This document shows positions 40,931 through 49,011 of a stretch of 64,000 bases of DNA, in pieces. The stretch's first letter is position 1; each line of letters opens with the position of its first letter. Origin of the DNA: Micromonospora sp. WMMD980. Lineage in GTDB: Bacteria > Actinomycetota > Actinomycetes > Mycobacteriales > Micromonosporaceae. The stretch is taken from the NCBI RefSeq assembly GCF_029626035.1, contig NZ_JARUBE010000003.1:2232001-2296000 (forward strand), in the 5' to 3' direction. The notes beneath the pieces were generated by a model. It saw only the letters and a program-made list of their open reading frames with translations, was not told the DNA's origin and ran no database searches. A program made the position numbers and the translations under genes.

Positions 40931-40969
40931 GGCCGCCACCGTCCAATCCCCGAGAAAGTGGGTGCTCCG

Positions 40970-42997
40970 ATGCAGCGGAGCGTTCCCGGCCCGGCGGGCC
41001 GTCCGTCCGTACCGAAACTCCTCGCCGCCGTGGCCACGGCCGCCGCCCTGATCGTCCCGCCGGGTGCCGCCACGGCGTCGCCCGCACCGGCCGGCCCGGC
41101 CGTGGTGACGACGCGGGCCGCGCTCGACCCGGCGCTGGTCGCCGGTCGCGGCGCCCGGGTCGACTACCTGGAGCAGGAGGCCGAGCACGCCCGGACCACC
41201 GGCACGGTCATCGGCCCCGACCGCTCCGCCTACACCTTGGCCGGCGAGGCGTCCGGCCGTCGTGCCGTGCGCCTGCTCCCCGGGCAGTACGTCGAGTTCA
41301 CGCTGCCCCGCGCCACCAACGCGCTGACCGTGCGCTACAGCATTCCGGACGCGCCGGGCGGCGGCGGCATCACCGCGCCGCTGCGGGTGGCGGTCGGCCG
41401 GGCGCCCGCGCGCACCATGACGCTCACCTCGCAGTACGCCTGGCTCTACAACCAGTACCCGTTCACCAACGACCCCGACGCCGACCTCCTGCACCCGGAC
41501 TGGTGGATCACCGAGTGCTCCTGCGTGCCGGCGGCCACCACGCCGACGCCGGCGATCGGCAAGCCGTTCCGGCCGCACCACTTCTACGACGAACAGCGGA
41601 TGCTGCTCGGCCGGACCCACCGGGCCGGCGAGGTCGTCCGGCTGACCGCGCCCACCGGCACGGCCGCCGCCTGGACGGTGATCGACCTGCTGGACACGCA
41701 TCTGGTCGCGCCACCTGAGACGGTTCCCCGCGCGGTCAACGTGCTGGCCTTCGGCGCCGACCCGACCGGTCGGAAGGAGTCCGCCGACGCGTTCGACCGG
41801 GCCGTGGCCCACGCCCGGCGGGCACACCGCCCGCTCTACCTGCCGCCGGGCACCTACCAGGTCAACCGGCACATCGTCGTGGACGACGTGACCATCGCCG
41901 GCGCCGGCAGTTGGTACACCGTGGTGAAGGGACGCGAGGTCGCCCTGGACACCCCCGCCCCCGACGGCTCCCGGCACACCGGGGTCGGCTTCTACGGCCG
42001 CGACGTCGCCGACGGCGGCAGCCGCGACGTGCACCTCTCCGGCTTCGCGATCGAGGGCGACGTCCGTGAGCGGATCGACACCGACCAGGTCAACGGCGTC
42101 GGCGGCGCGCTCAGCCACAGCACGATCGACGGTCTCTACCTGCACCACACGAAGGTCGGCATGTGGTTCGACGGCCCGATGACTGGGCTGCGCGTCACCA
42201 ACACCGTGATCGCCGACCAGATCGCCGACGGGCTCAACTTCCACACCGGCGTCACGCACTCCTCGGTCACCGACACGGTGGTCCGCAACAGCGGCGACGA
42301 CGCGCTGGCCATGTGGTCGGAGGGCACCGCGAACGCGTCCAACACGTTCGCGTACAACACGGTGCAGTCACCGGTGCTGGCCAACGGCATCGCGCTCTAC
42401 GGCGGCGCCGACCTGACCGTCGCGCACAACCTGATCGCCGATCCGGTCCGCGAGGGCAGCGCCATCCACCTGGGCGCCCGCTTCGGCGCGGAACCGTTCG
42501 ACGGCCGGATCCGGGTCACCGGCAACACCACGGTCCGGGCCGGCACCTACGACCTGAACTGGAACATCGGCCTCGGCGCGATCTGGTTCTATGCCCTGGA
42601 CCGCAGCATCGACGCCGACGTCCAGGTGGTCGGTGACGCCTACCTGGACAGCACCTACAACGCGATCATGCTGGTCAGCGACTGGCCGGTGAAGGACAGC
42701 GTCCGCATCGACGGCGTCGCCTTCCGCGACGTCCGGGTGGACGGGACCGGCACGTCCGTGGTCAGCGCGCGGGCCGCCGGCGGCGCGAGCTTCGCCGACG
42801 TCGACGCGCGCAACGTGGGCGCGGTCGGGGTGAACAACTGCGGCTCGTTCCACTTCACCCCGGCCGGTTCGGAGTTCCGGCTGACCGACCTCGGTGGCAA
42901 CGACGGCGGCTGGCTGGCCCCGTGGCTGCTGCCCAACACCATCACCTGCGACGACCGGCCGCCGGTGGTGCCGCCTCCCCCGCCGTCCGCCTGGTGA
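40970..42997 (+). CDS. GH87-like alpha-1,3-glucanase, single-domain form
   Basis: Secreted protein of 675 residues. The signal peptide (about 1-35) has an unusually long polar start. The ancillary beta-sandwich ('EQEAEHARTTGTVIGPDR', 'EASGRRAVRLLPGQYVEFTL', 'HHFYDEQRMLLG') and the catalytic beta-helix (about 255-665) with Asp443-Asp444 in 'NSGDDALAMW' and 'WFDGPMTGLRVTN' match the GH87 gene at 31566-34436 along their whole shared length. There are no discoidin, Fn3 or CARDB domains; the end is PPVVPPPPPSAW. The ATG at 40970 was preferred over the GTG at 40958, but neither has a strong ribosome site. Divergent from the LacI gene, so it is probably co-regulated. Confidence 0.83.
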   Translation: MQRSVPGPAGRPSVPKLLAAVATAAALIVPPGAATASPAPAGPAVVTTRAALDPALVAGRGARVDYLEQEAEHARTTGTVIGPDRSAYTLAGEASGRRAVRLLPGQYVEFTLPRATNALTVRYSIPDAPGGGGITAPLRVAVGRAPARTMTLTSQYAWLYNQYPFTNDPDADLLHPDWWITECSCVPAATTPTPAIGKPFRPHHFYDEQRMLLGRTHRAGEVVRLTAPTGTAAAWTVIDLLDTHLVAPPETVPRAVNVLAFGADPTGRKESADAFDRAVAHARRAHRPLYLPPGTYQVNRHIVVDDVTIAGAGSWYTVVKGREVALDTPAPDGSRHTGVGFYGRDVADGGSRDVHLSGFAIEGDVRERIDTDQVNGVGGALSHSTIDGLYLHHTKVGMWFDGPMTGLRVTNTVIADQIADGLNFHTGVTHSSVTDTVVRNSGDDALAMWSEGTANASNTFAYNTVQSPVLANGIALYGGADLTVAHNLIADPVREGSAIHLGARFGAEPFDGRIRVTGNTTVRAGTYDLNWNIGLGAIWFYALDRSIDADVQVVGDAYLDSTYNAIMLVSDWPVKDSVRIDGVAFRDVRVDGTGTSVVSARAAGGASFADVDARNVGAVGVNNCGSFHFTPAGSEFRLTDLGGNDGGWLAPWLLPNTITCDDRPPVVPPPPPSAW

Positions 42998-43002
42998 CCT
43001 GG

Positions 43003-43028
43003 GGCGCGACCGGGCGTCCGGTCGCGCC
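43003..43028 (+). terminator. hairpin after the third GH87 gene
   Basis: Perfect 10-bp stem (GGCGCGACCG with CGGTCGCGCC) and a 6-base loop, five bases after the stop codon. The remaining sequence up to 43290 holds nothing recognisable. Confidence 0.8.
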
Positions 43029-43290
43029 TCCGGACTCGCGCGACTCCCCCTCGGGGAGGTGGCCGATCGGCATCGATCCCCCACCTCCCCGGGGCCGCGG
43101 CCCCCGTCAGGCCGATGATCCGTCTCCGGGTGGGTCCGTCCCCGCACCGTCTCCGCCGCCGACCGCCCGTTCGGCGCTGGTCCCTGTCGACGCGGTGTGC
43201 GTGTCGACGTCGAGGCAGGCGTCGAAGACGGGCTCCGGGTCGGCCCGGACGGCCGTGGTCAGCCCGATGCGCGGCAGACTACCACCGTAG

Positions 43291-43776
43291 ATGTCCGCTG
43301 TCACCGACCTGTCCACCCTGGCCCTGCTGGGGCATCCTCATCGCATGGCCGCACCTCACCGCCGCTACGAGCCGATCATGTCGCCGCTTCCCGATCCGGC
43401 GAGATGGCGCATGTGGATGAGCGCGCTGGTCGGCGCACTCTTGCTGCTCTTCGCGCTGCTCACCGTCGGGCAGGCGCTGTATCTCAAGACCAACGGGGTG
43501 ACCGCCCAGGCGACGGTCATCGACGCGGGCGGCGGTCGAGCTGCCTTCGTGCGCGTACGGCTCTCGTCGGGCCGCGAGGCGGATCTGTGGGCTTGGGCCG
43601 GGTCACCGAGGATCGGTCAGACGATGAGCGTCGTGTACCTGAAGGACCGGAACTGGGCCAAGGACGCAGGCGTGTTCGCGCCGACTTGGCGCCTGTGGCT
43701 GGGCTTTGGGATGGCCCCCTGGTTCCTCGGAAAGGCCCTGTTCGACCGTACCCGGTCCCGAGCCGGGCGGGCATGA
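43291..43776 (+). CDS. small membrane protein, DUF3592-like
   Basis: 161 residues at most. One hydrophobic helix (about 46-68, 'LVGALLLLFALLTVGQALYL') is followed by a beta-rich stretch ('GVTAQATVIDAGGGRAAFVRVR') that looks like DUF3592, and a second hydrophobic region near the end ('WRLWLGFGMAPWFLG'). The start is uncertain: ATG at 43291, 43345 and 43378 are all in frame, and none has a clear ribosome site. A CAGACT box 10 bases before 43291 could make a leaderless mRNA. No function is known and no operon partner is adjacent. Confidence 0.6.
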   Translation: MSAVTDLSTLALLGHPHRMAAPHRRYEPIMSPLPDPARWRMWMSALVGALLLLFALLTVGQALYLKTNGVTAQATVIDAGGGRAAFVRVRLSSGREADLWAWAGSPRIGQTMSVVYLKDRNWAKDAGVFAPTWRLWLGFGMAPWFLGKALFDRTRSRAGRA

Positions 43777-43986
43777 CCCGGTGCCGGAACTCGCCGCCCC
43801 CGGCATCACCGGCCAGTAGCAACGCGCCGTTGCCGCGGCATGGGCTGCCTGACCCAGCCGTCGCCGGTTACCCGCGCCCACGTCGTCGGCGGTTGGTCGC
43901 CGACGTTTCCGCTGTCCGTGCCTCGTGACGCCCGCGGGCCGAGGAGCGGTATCTCCCGGCAGAGGAGCCGGCCCATGGGTGGAACA
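43777..43986. other. non-coding gap
   Basis: Part of a 317-bp gap between the DUF3592-like and sigma factor genes. No frame here has family resemblance or a ribosome site. The rest of the gap holds the hairpin at 43987-44023 and the repeat at 44034-44093. Confidence 0.6.
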
Positions 43987-44023
43987 CCGCGACCGCCACC
44001 GGCGGTGCCGGTGGCGGTCGCGG
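43987..44023. terminator. strong hairpin downstream of the sigma factor gene
   Basis: Perfect 15-bp stem (43987-44001 with 44009-44023) and a 7-base loop. It sits between the convergent DUF3592-like and sigma factor genes and may serve both. Confidence 0.75.
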
Positions 44024-44033
44024 TGCGAGCAGC

Positions 44034-44093
44034 GGTGTTAAAAGGGGGCCCCGCCTATACCGCAGGCGTTAAGTAGGGGCCCTTCCTTACCTC
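44034..44093 (-). repeat. GGGGCCCC intergenic palindrome family, copy B
   Basis: Contains TGTTAAAAGGGGGCCCCGCC and TACCGCAGGCGTTAAGTAGG, ending right at the sigma factor stop codon (44094-44096). Its first part is nearly identical to half of the palindrome at 52858-52917, its second part to copy A at 27126-27181. Confidence 0.75.
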
Positions 44094-44903
44094 TCAGGCC
44101 TCGGTGAGCTGGCCGCGCAGCTTGGTGAGCGCGCGGGCGAGCAGCCGCGACACGTGCATCTGGGAGACACCGACCCGGGTCGCGATCTCGCTCTGGGTCA
44201 GGTTGCCGTAGAAGCGGAGCGTGAGGATCTTCTGCTCGCGCTCGTCGAGCGTCGCCAGCGCCGGGCCCAGCGAGGCGCGCAGGTCGGCCAGCTCGTACTC
44301 GTTGTCCTCGGTGCCGAGGGTGTCGCCCAGCTCGGTGGCGCTGTCGCCGTCGCCGATCGGGGTCGAGAGCGAGACCGCGTTGTAGGCGCGGGCACCCTCC
44401 AGGCCCTCCAGCACCTCTTCCTCGGTGACGCCGAGGTGGGCGGCGATGTCGGCGACGGTCGGGGCCCGGTTGAGCGTCTGGGTCAGCGAGCTGTTCGCCT
44501 CGGAGATGCGCAGCCGCAGCTCCTGGAGGCGGCGCGGAACCCGGATGTTCCAGGTGCGGTCGCGGAAGTGGCGCTTGATCTCACCGAGGATGGTCGGGAT
44601 CGCGAAGCCGGCGAAGTCGACGCCGCGCGAGGCGTCGAACCGGTCCACCGCCTTGATCAGGCCCAGCGCCGCCGTCTGCGCGAGGTCACCGGCCGGCTCG
44701 CCACGGCCGCTGTAGCGGGCGGCCAGGTGGTTGGCCAGGGGCAGCCACGCCTCGATGACCTGGTTGCGCAGGGCGGCCCGTCGGGGGTGGTCCGCCGGCA
44801 GTTCGGCGAGCGCCGCGATCAGCTCGCTGGCGCGGTTCTCCTCACCGGTCTGCGGCGCGCGGTGCACCTCGGTGACGGACGGTGCCGTGGTCATCGTGGT
44901 CAT
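44094..44903 (-). CDS. SigB/SigF-family alternative sigma factor
   Basis: RNA polymerase sigma factor of 269 residues with regions 2 ('GDLAQTAALGLIKAVDRFD', 'FAIPTILGEIKRHFRDRTW'), 3 ('VPRRLQELRLRISEANSSL') and 4 ('LDEREQKILTLRFYGNLTQ', then SEIATRVGVSQMHVSRLL), the order of the SigB/SigF/SigG group used for stress and differentiation in actinomycetes. The ATG at 44903 follows GGAAGGGCAGC. A sigma-70-like promoter lies 57 bases upstream. No RsbW-type anti-sigma gene is adjacent, but two STAS-domain genes occur 3-4 kb away. Confidence 0.92.
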   Translation of the reverse strand: MTTMTTAPSVTEVHRAPQTGEENRASELIAALAELPADHPRRAALRNQVIEAWLPLANHLAARYSGRGEPAGDLAQTAALGLIKAVDRFDASRGVDFAGFAIPTILGEIKRHFRDRTWNIRVPRRLQELRLRISEANSSLTQTLNRAPTVADIAAHLGVTEEEVLEGLEGARAYNAVSLSTPIGDGDSATELGDTLGTEDNEYELADLRASLGPALATLDEREQKILTLRFYGNLTQSEIATRVGVSQMHVSRLLARALTKLRGQLTEA

Positions 44904-44959
44904 GCTGCCCTTCCTGTCCTCGGAGAACGGGGTGGACTCCCACACCGGTCGTGGGAGCA

Positions 44960-44989
44960 ACACTAGACCAAAGGCCACCGGCAAATCAA
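44960..44989 (-). promoter_or_regulatory. promoter of the SigB/SigF-type gene
   Basis: On the minus strand TTGATT (-35, 44984-44989) and TAGTGT (-10, 44960-44965) lie 18 bases apart, giving a leader of about 50 bases before the ATG. Confidence 0.5.
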
Positions 44990-45054
44990 CCGAACGGCCG
45001 ATGGATGTTTAACCACAAAACCGGACATCTGCCTGCGCGGATCGGAAGTCGCGG

Positions 45055-45615
45055 TCAACGTGGCATCAGCGGCCGGTAGTCGGCGGCGGTGAGCGGCAGC
45101 GCCGAGACGCTCCCGTCCGCGCGCGGCACCTCCAACGGCTGCCCGTCACGCCGGAACGCGACGCTGTCGACGTCCGGGCGCTGGGTGAGGCTGCACACGA
45201 TCTGGCCGAAGGCGAGCACCTCGTCGTTGCGGCGGGCGTCCTGCCCGGCCTGCCGCACGTCGACGGTGGCGAGGTTGCCGGCCAGCGTCGCGCCGGCCAC
45301 CACGACGGTGCCCGGCAGCGCGGTGGCCAGTCCGCTGCGACGCTCCGCGCTGTCCGGACCGGCCAGCAGGTGCTGGAGGTGGGCGTCGACCTCGGGCAGG
45401 CCGTCGACCCGGCGGTTGACCACCGCCAGCCCCTCGTCCCGCACGAAGCAGAACGGCTCACCCACCCGCCCGTCGGGATCGGCGGTCGAGGTACCCGCCG
45501 GCGTCGGGAAGCGGCCGGGTGGCTCCCGCACCAGGCGGGGCTCGTCGTCGACCGGGACGCCGCAGCCGGCCAGCAGGACGATTCCGAGCAGCGCCGGCAC
45601 CAGACGTCGCCTCAT
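45055..45615 (-). CDS. GerMN-domain lipoprotein
   Basis: Lipoprotein of 186 residues: signal peptide with lipobox LAGC (Cys18), then a GerMN-like domain (about 60-170, 'VDAHLQHLLAGPDSAERRSG', 'VVVAGATLAGNLATVDV'). Its start overlaps the histidine kinase stop by four bases, so it is the third gene of a response regulator / kinase / lipoprotein operon. This order copies mtrA-mtrB-lpqB, where LpqB modulates MtrB. Here the C-terminal propeller of LpqB is missing. It may sense or tune the kinase outside the membrane. Confidence 0.85.
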   Translation of the reverse strand: MRRRLVPALLGIVLLAGCGVPVDDEPRLVREPPGRFPTPAGTSTADPDGRVGEPFCFVRDEGLAVVNRRVDGLPEVDAHLQHLLAGPDSAERRSGLATALPGTVVVAGATLAGNLATVDVRQAGQDARRNDEVLAFGQIVCSLTQRPDVDSVAFRRDGQPLEVPRADGSVSALPLTAADYRPLMPR

Positions 45616-46961
45616 CGGACCGCTCCCGGCAGCTCGACCCGGAACCGTGCGCCCGGATTCCGGTCCCGCACCGCGGCCGTCCCGCCGTGCGCGGCGGCGT
45701 GCTGGGCCACCAGGGCGAGCCCCAGGCCGGTCCCGTCGGTGCCGGCCCGGGCGTGCGCCGCCCGACCCCGGACGAAGCGGTCGAAGATGACCTCCCGGTC
45801 CGCCGCCGGCACGCCCGGACCGTCGTCGTCGACCTCCAGCACGCCCACTCCGTCCACCGCGTCGAGGCGGACCGCCACCGGCCCGCCGCCGTAGCGCTCG
45901 GCGTTCTCCAGCAGGTTCAACAGGACCTGGGCGAGCCGGCGCCGGTCGACCCACCACCGGTGCGGGACCCCGTCGGCGACGGTGACCAGTCCCTCCGGCA
46001 GCGACCGCTCGCGGCAGGCCGCCCGCGCCAACTCGGCCACGTCGACCGTCTCGCGGTGCGCGGGCTGCTCGGTGCGGGCGAGCTGGATCAGGTCGTCGAC
46101 CAGACGCTGGAAGCGGGCCACCTCGTCGGCGACCAGGCCCGCCGCGGTCGCGGTGCGCTCGTCCTGGTGCTCCTTGCGACGGTTCAGCACGCTCGCCGCC
46201 GCGGCCAGCGTCTGCAGGGGGGAACGCAGCTCGTGGCTGACGTCGGCGGCGAAGCGCCGGTCCCGGTCGATCCGCCGCACCAGCTTGTCCACCATCTCGT
46301 TGAACGAGCTGGACAGCCGGGTGAGGTCCGGGTCGGTGGTCGGATCGAGCCGGGTCGCGAAGTCGCCGGCCGCGATCCGCTCGGCGGCGTCGGCGACGGC
46401 GGTGAGCGGCCGCAGGCTGTTGCGGGTGGCGTACCAGCCCAGAGCGGCGCCGGCACCGGCGATCATGATGGCCACCGCGGTCAGCGCCAGCCCGACCACC
46501 TGAAACGTGTCCTCCACCTCGCGCAGCGAGGTCAGCTCGTAGTAACCCAGCTCACCGGGGAGCGGCACGCCGACCAGCAGCGTCGACTGCCCGTCGAGAC
46601 GGATCCGCTGCACGGCGGGCTGCCCCTCGGCGACCACGCGTTGCAACTCCACCGGCACCGAGCCGGCGCCGACGTCGGCGGTGCGGGCGTACCAGCCGGT
46701 GCGCCGGTGCAGCAGCGGGAGCCGGGCGCTGCCGGTGTCCAGCGAGCGCAGCACCGCCACCACGTCCGGGGTGCCGGTGTCCAGGCCGGAACGGACCACC
46801 GCGGCGTCGTAGTACGCGGCCCGGACCGCGGCCCGCTCCCGCTCGTCGAGCAGCGAGCGGCGGGTCAGGTCGTACGAGAAGAGGGCCATCAGCGCGGCGA
46901 GCAGCAGGGCCCCCACGGCGAACGCGGCGGTGACCCTGGCCCGCAGTCCCGGTCGGCTCAT
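45612..46961 (-). CDS. sensor histidine kinase (HAMP-HisKA-HATPase)
   Basis: Kinase of 449 residues. The first membrane helix (about 10-32) and second (about 170-192) flank an extracytoplasmic sensor loop of about 135 residues. HAMP (about 193-245), HisKA with phospho-accepting His in 'DVSHELRSPLQTLAAA', and an HATPase domain with N box 'NLLENAERYGG', G1 'DDDGPGVP' and G2 'GTDGTGLGLALV' follow. The ATG at 46961 overlaps the response regulator stop (ATGA). Resembles MtrB but with a smaller sensor loop. Signal unknown. Confidence 0.92.
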   Translation of the reverse strand: MSRPGLRARVTAAFAVGALLLAALMALFSYDLTRRSLLDERERAAVRAAYYDAAVVRSGLDTGTPDVVAVLRSLDTGSARLPLLHRRTGWYARTADVGAGSVPVELQRVVAEGQPAVQRIRLDGQSTLLVGVPLPGELGYYELTSLREVEDTFQVVGLALTAVAIMIAGAGAALGWYATRNSLRPLTAVADAAERIAAGDFATRLDPTTDPDLTRLSSSFNEMVDKLVRRIDRDRRFAADVSHELRSPLQTLAAAASVLNRRKEHQDERTATAAGLVADEVARFQRLVDDLIQLARTEQPAHRETVDVAELARAACRERSLPEGLVTVADGVPHRWWVDRRRLAQVLLNLLENAERYGGGPVAVRLDAVDGVGVLEVDDDGPGVPAADREVIFDRFVRGRAAHARAGTDGTGLGLALVAQHAAAHGGTAAVRDRNPGARFRVELPGAVR

Positions 46962-47632
46962 CGTTGCAGCTTGTAACCGAGGCCGCGGAGGGTGACCAGG
47001 TGGCGGGGATTGGCCGGATCCGGCTCGATCTTCTGCCGCAGCCGCCCCACGTGCACGTCGACCAGCCGCTCGTCGCCGGTCTCGTAGCCCCACACCCGGC
47101 TCAGCAACTGCTGGCGCGACAGCACCCGGCCGGCGTGCTCGGCCAGCTCGCAGAGCAGCCGGAACTCGGTGCGGGTCACCGGCACCGGCTGGCCCGCGCG
47201 ACGTACCTCGCCGGCCTCGGCGCTGATCTCCAGGTCGCCGAAGAACTGGGCGGGCGCGGGGCCGGCGACGGTGCGTGCCCGCCGGCGCAGGGCTCGCAAC
47301 CGGGCCGACAGCTCCTTGATCGCGACCGGCTTGACCACGTAGTCGTCCGCGCCGGCCTCCAGCGCGGCGACGATGTCGTGGGTGTCGTCGCGGGCGCTGA
47401 TCACCACGACCGGCACGTCGTCGTCGCGGCGGAGCTGGCGGATACAGTCGAAGCCGTTCATGCCGGGCAGCATCAGGTCGACCAACACGTAGTCGGCCGG
47501 GTTCTCCCGCTGCCGGCGCAGCCCCTCCTCGGCGGTCGCCGCCCCGGCGGCGTCGTAGCCCTCCTCCTCCAGGGCGAGCTGCAACGCGAGCCGGATGCGG
47601 TCGTCGTCCTCGATCACCAGTACGGCCGTCAT
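46958..47632 (-). CDS. OmpR-family response regulator
   Basis: 224 residues. The receiver domain (about 1-115) has acidic residues Glu8/Asp9-Asp10, phospho-Asp in 'DYVLVDLMLPG' and Lys in 'YVVKPVAIKEL'. The winged-helix domain (about 130-224) has 'TRTEFRLLCELAEHAGRVLS' and 'VDVHVGRLRQKIE'. The ATG at 47632 begins just before the first beta strand (TAVLVIEDDD); the longer frame to 47668 adds 12 unrelated residues. First gene of the two-component operon with the kinase and the GerMN lipoprotein. Confidence 0.93.
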   Translation of the reverse strand: MTAVLVIEDDDRIRLALQLALEEEGYDAAGAATAEEGLRRQRENPADYVLVDLMLPGMNGFDCIRQLRRDDDVPVVVISARDDTHDIVAALEAGADDYVVKPVAIKELSARLRALRRRARTVAGPAPAQFFGDLEISAEAGEVRRAGQPVPVTRTEFRLLCELAEHAGRVLSRQQLLSRVWGYETGDERLVDVHVGRLRQKIEPDPANPRHLVTLRGLGYKLQR

Positions 47633-47782
47633 ATGGGCATCATGACCGGCCGACCACGGGTCGCCCAATCGCGTCGGCCGTTCCCGGTTTTTGTCATCGA
47701 ACCGTCATCCAACCGTCCGGTGACCTCCACGGTCGCCGCACAGAGTGGGAACGCCCCCGGAACCCGTCACGGAAGCGACCCG

Positions 47783-48154
47783 ATGACCAGCGACCTGCCG
47801 CCCTCCCCGCCGAACTCCACGGTCCCGCACGTGCGGGTGGAGATCACCGAGGAGTTGGGCCTGGACGGGCTGCCGGAGGTCGCGCACGTGCTCGACCAGG
47901 TCCTCGCGCTACGTCCCCGCGCGGTGACGATCGACCTCGCCGGGTGCCGCCAGCTGGACGCCGCCGCGATCGGGCTGCTGCTGGACGTGCACCGCCGCCT
48001 GGGTCGACGTGGCGGGACCCTCACCCTGAGCAACCCGCACCCCCGGATTCGGCGGGTCCTGGCCACCGCCGGGATCGGCACGACAGTGCCCGTCGTCGAC
48101 TCGCCCCGTCCGGCCGCCCGCGGCCGGGCCCGGGTCACGTCCGCCGGGCGCTGA
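47783..48154 (+). CDS. STAS-domain protein lacking the usual phospho-Ser
   Basis: 123-residue protein with a STAS fold (about 15-105), the fold of anti-sigma-factor antagonists such as SpoIIAA and RsbV. At the position of the conserved DSxG, where Ser is phosphorylated by an RsbW-like kinase, it has 'QLDAAAIGLLLD', so it cannot be switched in the standard way. GGAAG precedes the ATG at 47783. It heads a plus-strand operon with a GlsB-like membrane protein, a zinc-ribbon STAS protein and a BON protein. Divergent from the response regulator (150 bp). Confidence 0.85.
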   Translation: MTSDLPPSPPNSTVPHVRVEITEELGLDGLPEVAHVLDQVLALRPRAVTIDLAGCRQLDAAAIGLLLDVHRRLGRRGGTLTLSNPHPRIRRVLATAGIGTTVPVVDSPRPAARGRARVTSAGR

Positions 48155-48163
48155 GGAGGCGTG

Positions 48164-48478
48164 GTGACCGTCAGCACGCTCGTCGGAGCGCTCGTCGTCG
48201 GGCTCGCGATCGGGGCCGTGGGCCGCCTGGTGATCCCGGGCCGCAAGGCCGCCCCGGTGTGGCTGACCCTGGCGCTCGGCGTGGCCGCCGCGCTGCTCGG
48301 CGCGATCGTGACCGGGTTGGTCGACCGTCGCCCGGCGGGTTCACCGCTCCTGCCCCTGCTGGTGCAGTCCGGCTTCGCCACGGTGGCGGTCGTCCTGGCG
48401 GTGCTCGCCGCCGGGCGCTCGGCGGCCGACCGGCAGGCGCCCCACGACCCGGGCGCGCGGCGGAAGGAGGAGGTGTGA
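48164..48478 (+). CDS. small membrane protein, GlsB/YeaQ/YmgE-like
   Basis: 104 residues with three hydrophobic segments ('LVGALVVGLAIGAVGRLVIPG', 'VWLTLALGVAAALLGAIVTGL', and 'LLVQSGFATVAVVLAVLAAG'). The glycine-rich first helix ending 'GRLVIPG' is typical of the transglycosylase-associated / GlsB stress-response membrane protein family. GTG at 48164 is four bases after GGAGG; GTG at 48161 is also in frame but too close. The last codons overlap the next gene by four bases. Confidence 0.75.
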   Translation: MTVSTLVGALVVGLAIGAVGRLVIPGRKAAPVWLTLALGVAAALLGAIVTGLVDRRPAGSPLLPLLVQSGFATVAVVLAVLAAGRSAADRQAPHDPGARRKEEV

Positions 48479-49011
48479 CGGTCGTACCGGCGGAACACCT
48501 GATGATGCTCATCTGCGACGGTTGCGGTGACAGCGTCACCGGCACCGGCACCACCCTCCCCGACGCCGAGGTGGTGTGGACGCTCGTCTTCGAACACGAC
48601 TGGGTCGGCTCACCGTTCGCCTCCGGGCCGCACCACTGCCCCCGGTGCAGCGTCCGCGCGGCGGTCGACGACGACGGCCTGGGCATGGACGACCTGGAGC
48701 AGGTCGGCGGCCCCCGGACGGCCACGGAGGAGACCTCCGCCGAGGGGGTACGCCGGGCGCTGGCCGACCGGTTGGTCCGGGGCGACCGCGTCCTCGTCGA
48801 CCTCGCCGGGCTCGAGGTGATCGACTCCGCCGGCCTCGGCCTCCTCGTCCGCGCCCACCAGGAGGCCCGGCGCGACGGCCGGCAGCTCTGCCTGGTGGCG
48901 CCGTCGCGGTTCGTGCTCACCGTGCTGCACACCATGCGGCTCGACGGCGTCTTCGGCGTCGTCGAGGACCGCGTCCGCGCGTCGGGTGCCGCGACCTGCG
49001 GGCGGTCATGA
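48475..49011 (+). CDS. zinc-ribbon - STAS fusion protein
   Basis: 178-residue protein. The N-terminal half has Cys14-x2-Cys17 and Cys55-x2-Cys58, a four-Cys zinc-ribbon pattern. The C-terminal half (about 85-178) is a STAS domain with an intact 'VIDSAGLGLLVRAHQEARRD', including the Ser that anti-sigma kinases phosphorylate. The GTG at 48475 is set by GGAGGAG and overlaps the upstream stop (GTGTGA). The fusion suggests a redox- or metal-sensitive anti-sigma antagonist, which is an inference. The gene overlaps the following BON gene by ATGA. Confidence 0.8.
   Translation: MTVVPAEHLMMLICDGCGDSVTGTGTTLPDAEVVWTLVFEHDWVGSPFASGPHHCPRCSVRAAVDDDGLGMDDLEQVGGPRTATEETSAEGVRRALADRLVRGDRVLVDLAGLEVIDSAGLGLLVRAHQEARRDGRQLCLVAPSRFVLTVLHTMRLDGVFGVVEDRVRASGAATCGRS

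Noticed and set aside
43840..44076. 78-codon plus-strand frame in the gap before the sigma factor gene
   Set aside because: It reads through a terminator hairpin and the GGGGCCCC repeat, has no ribosome site and low-complexity sequence.
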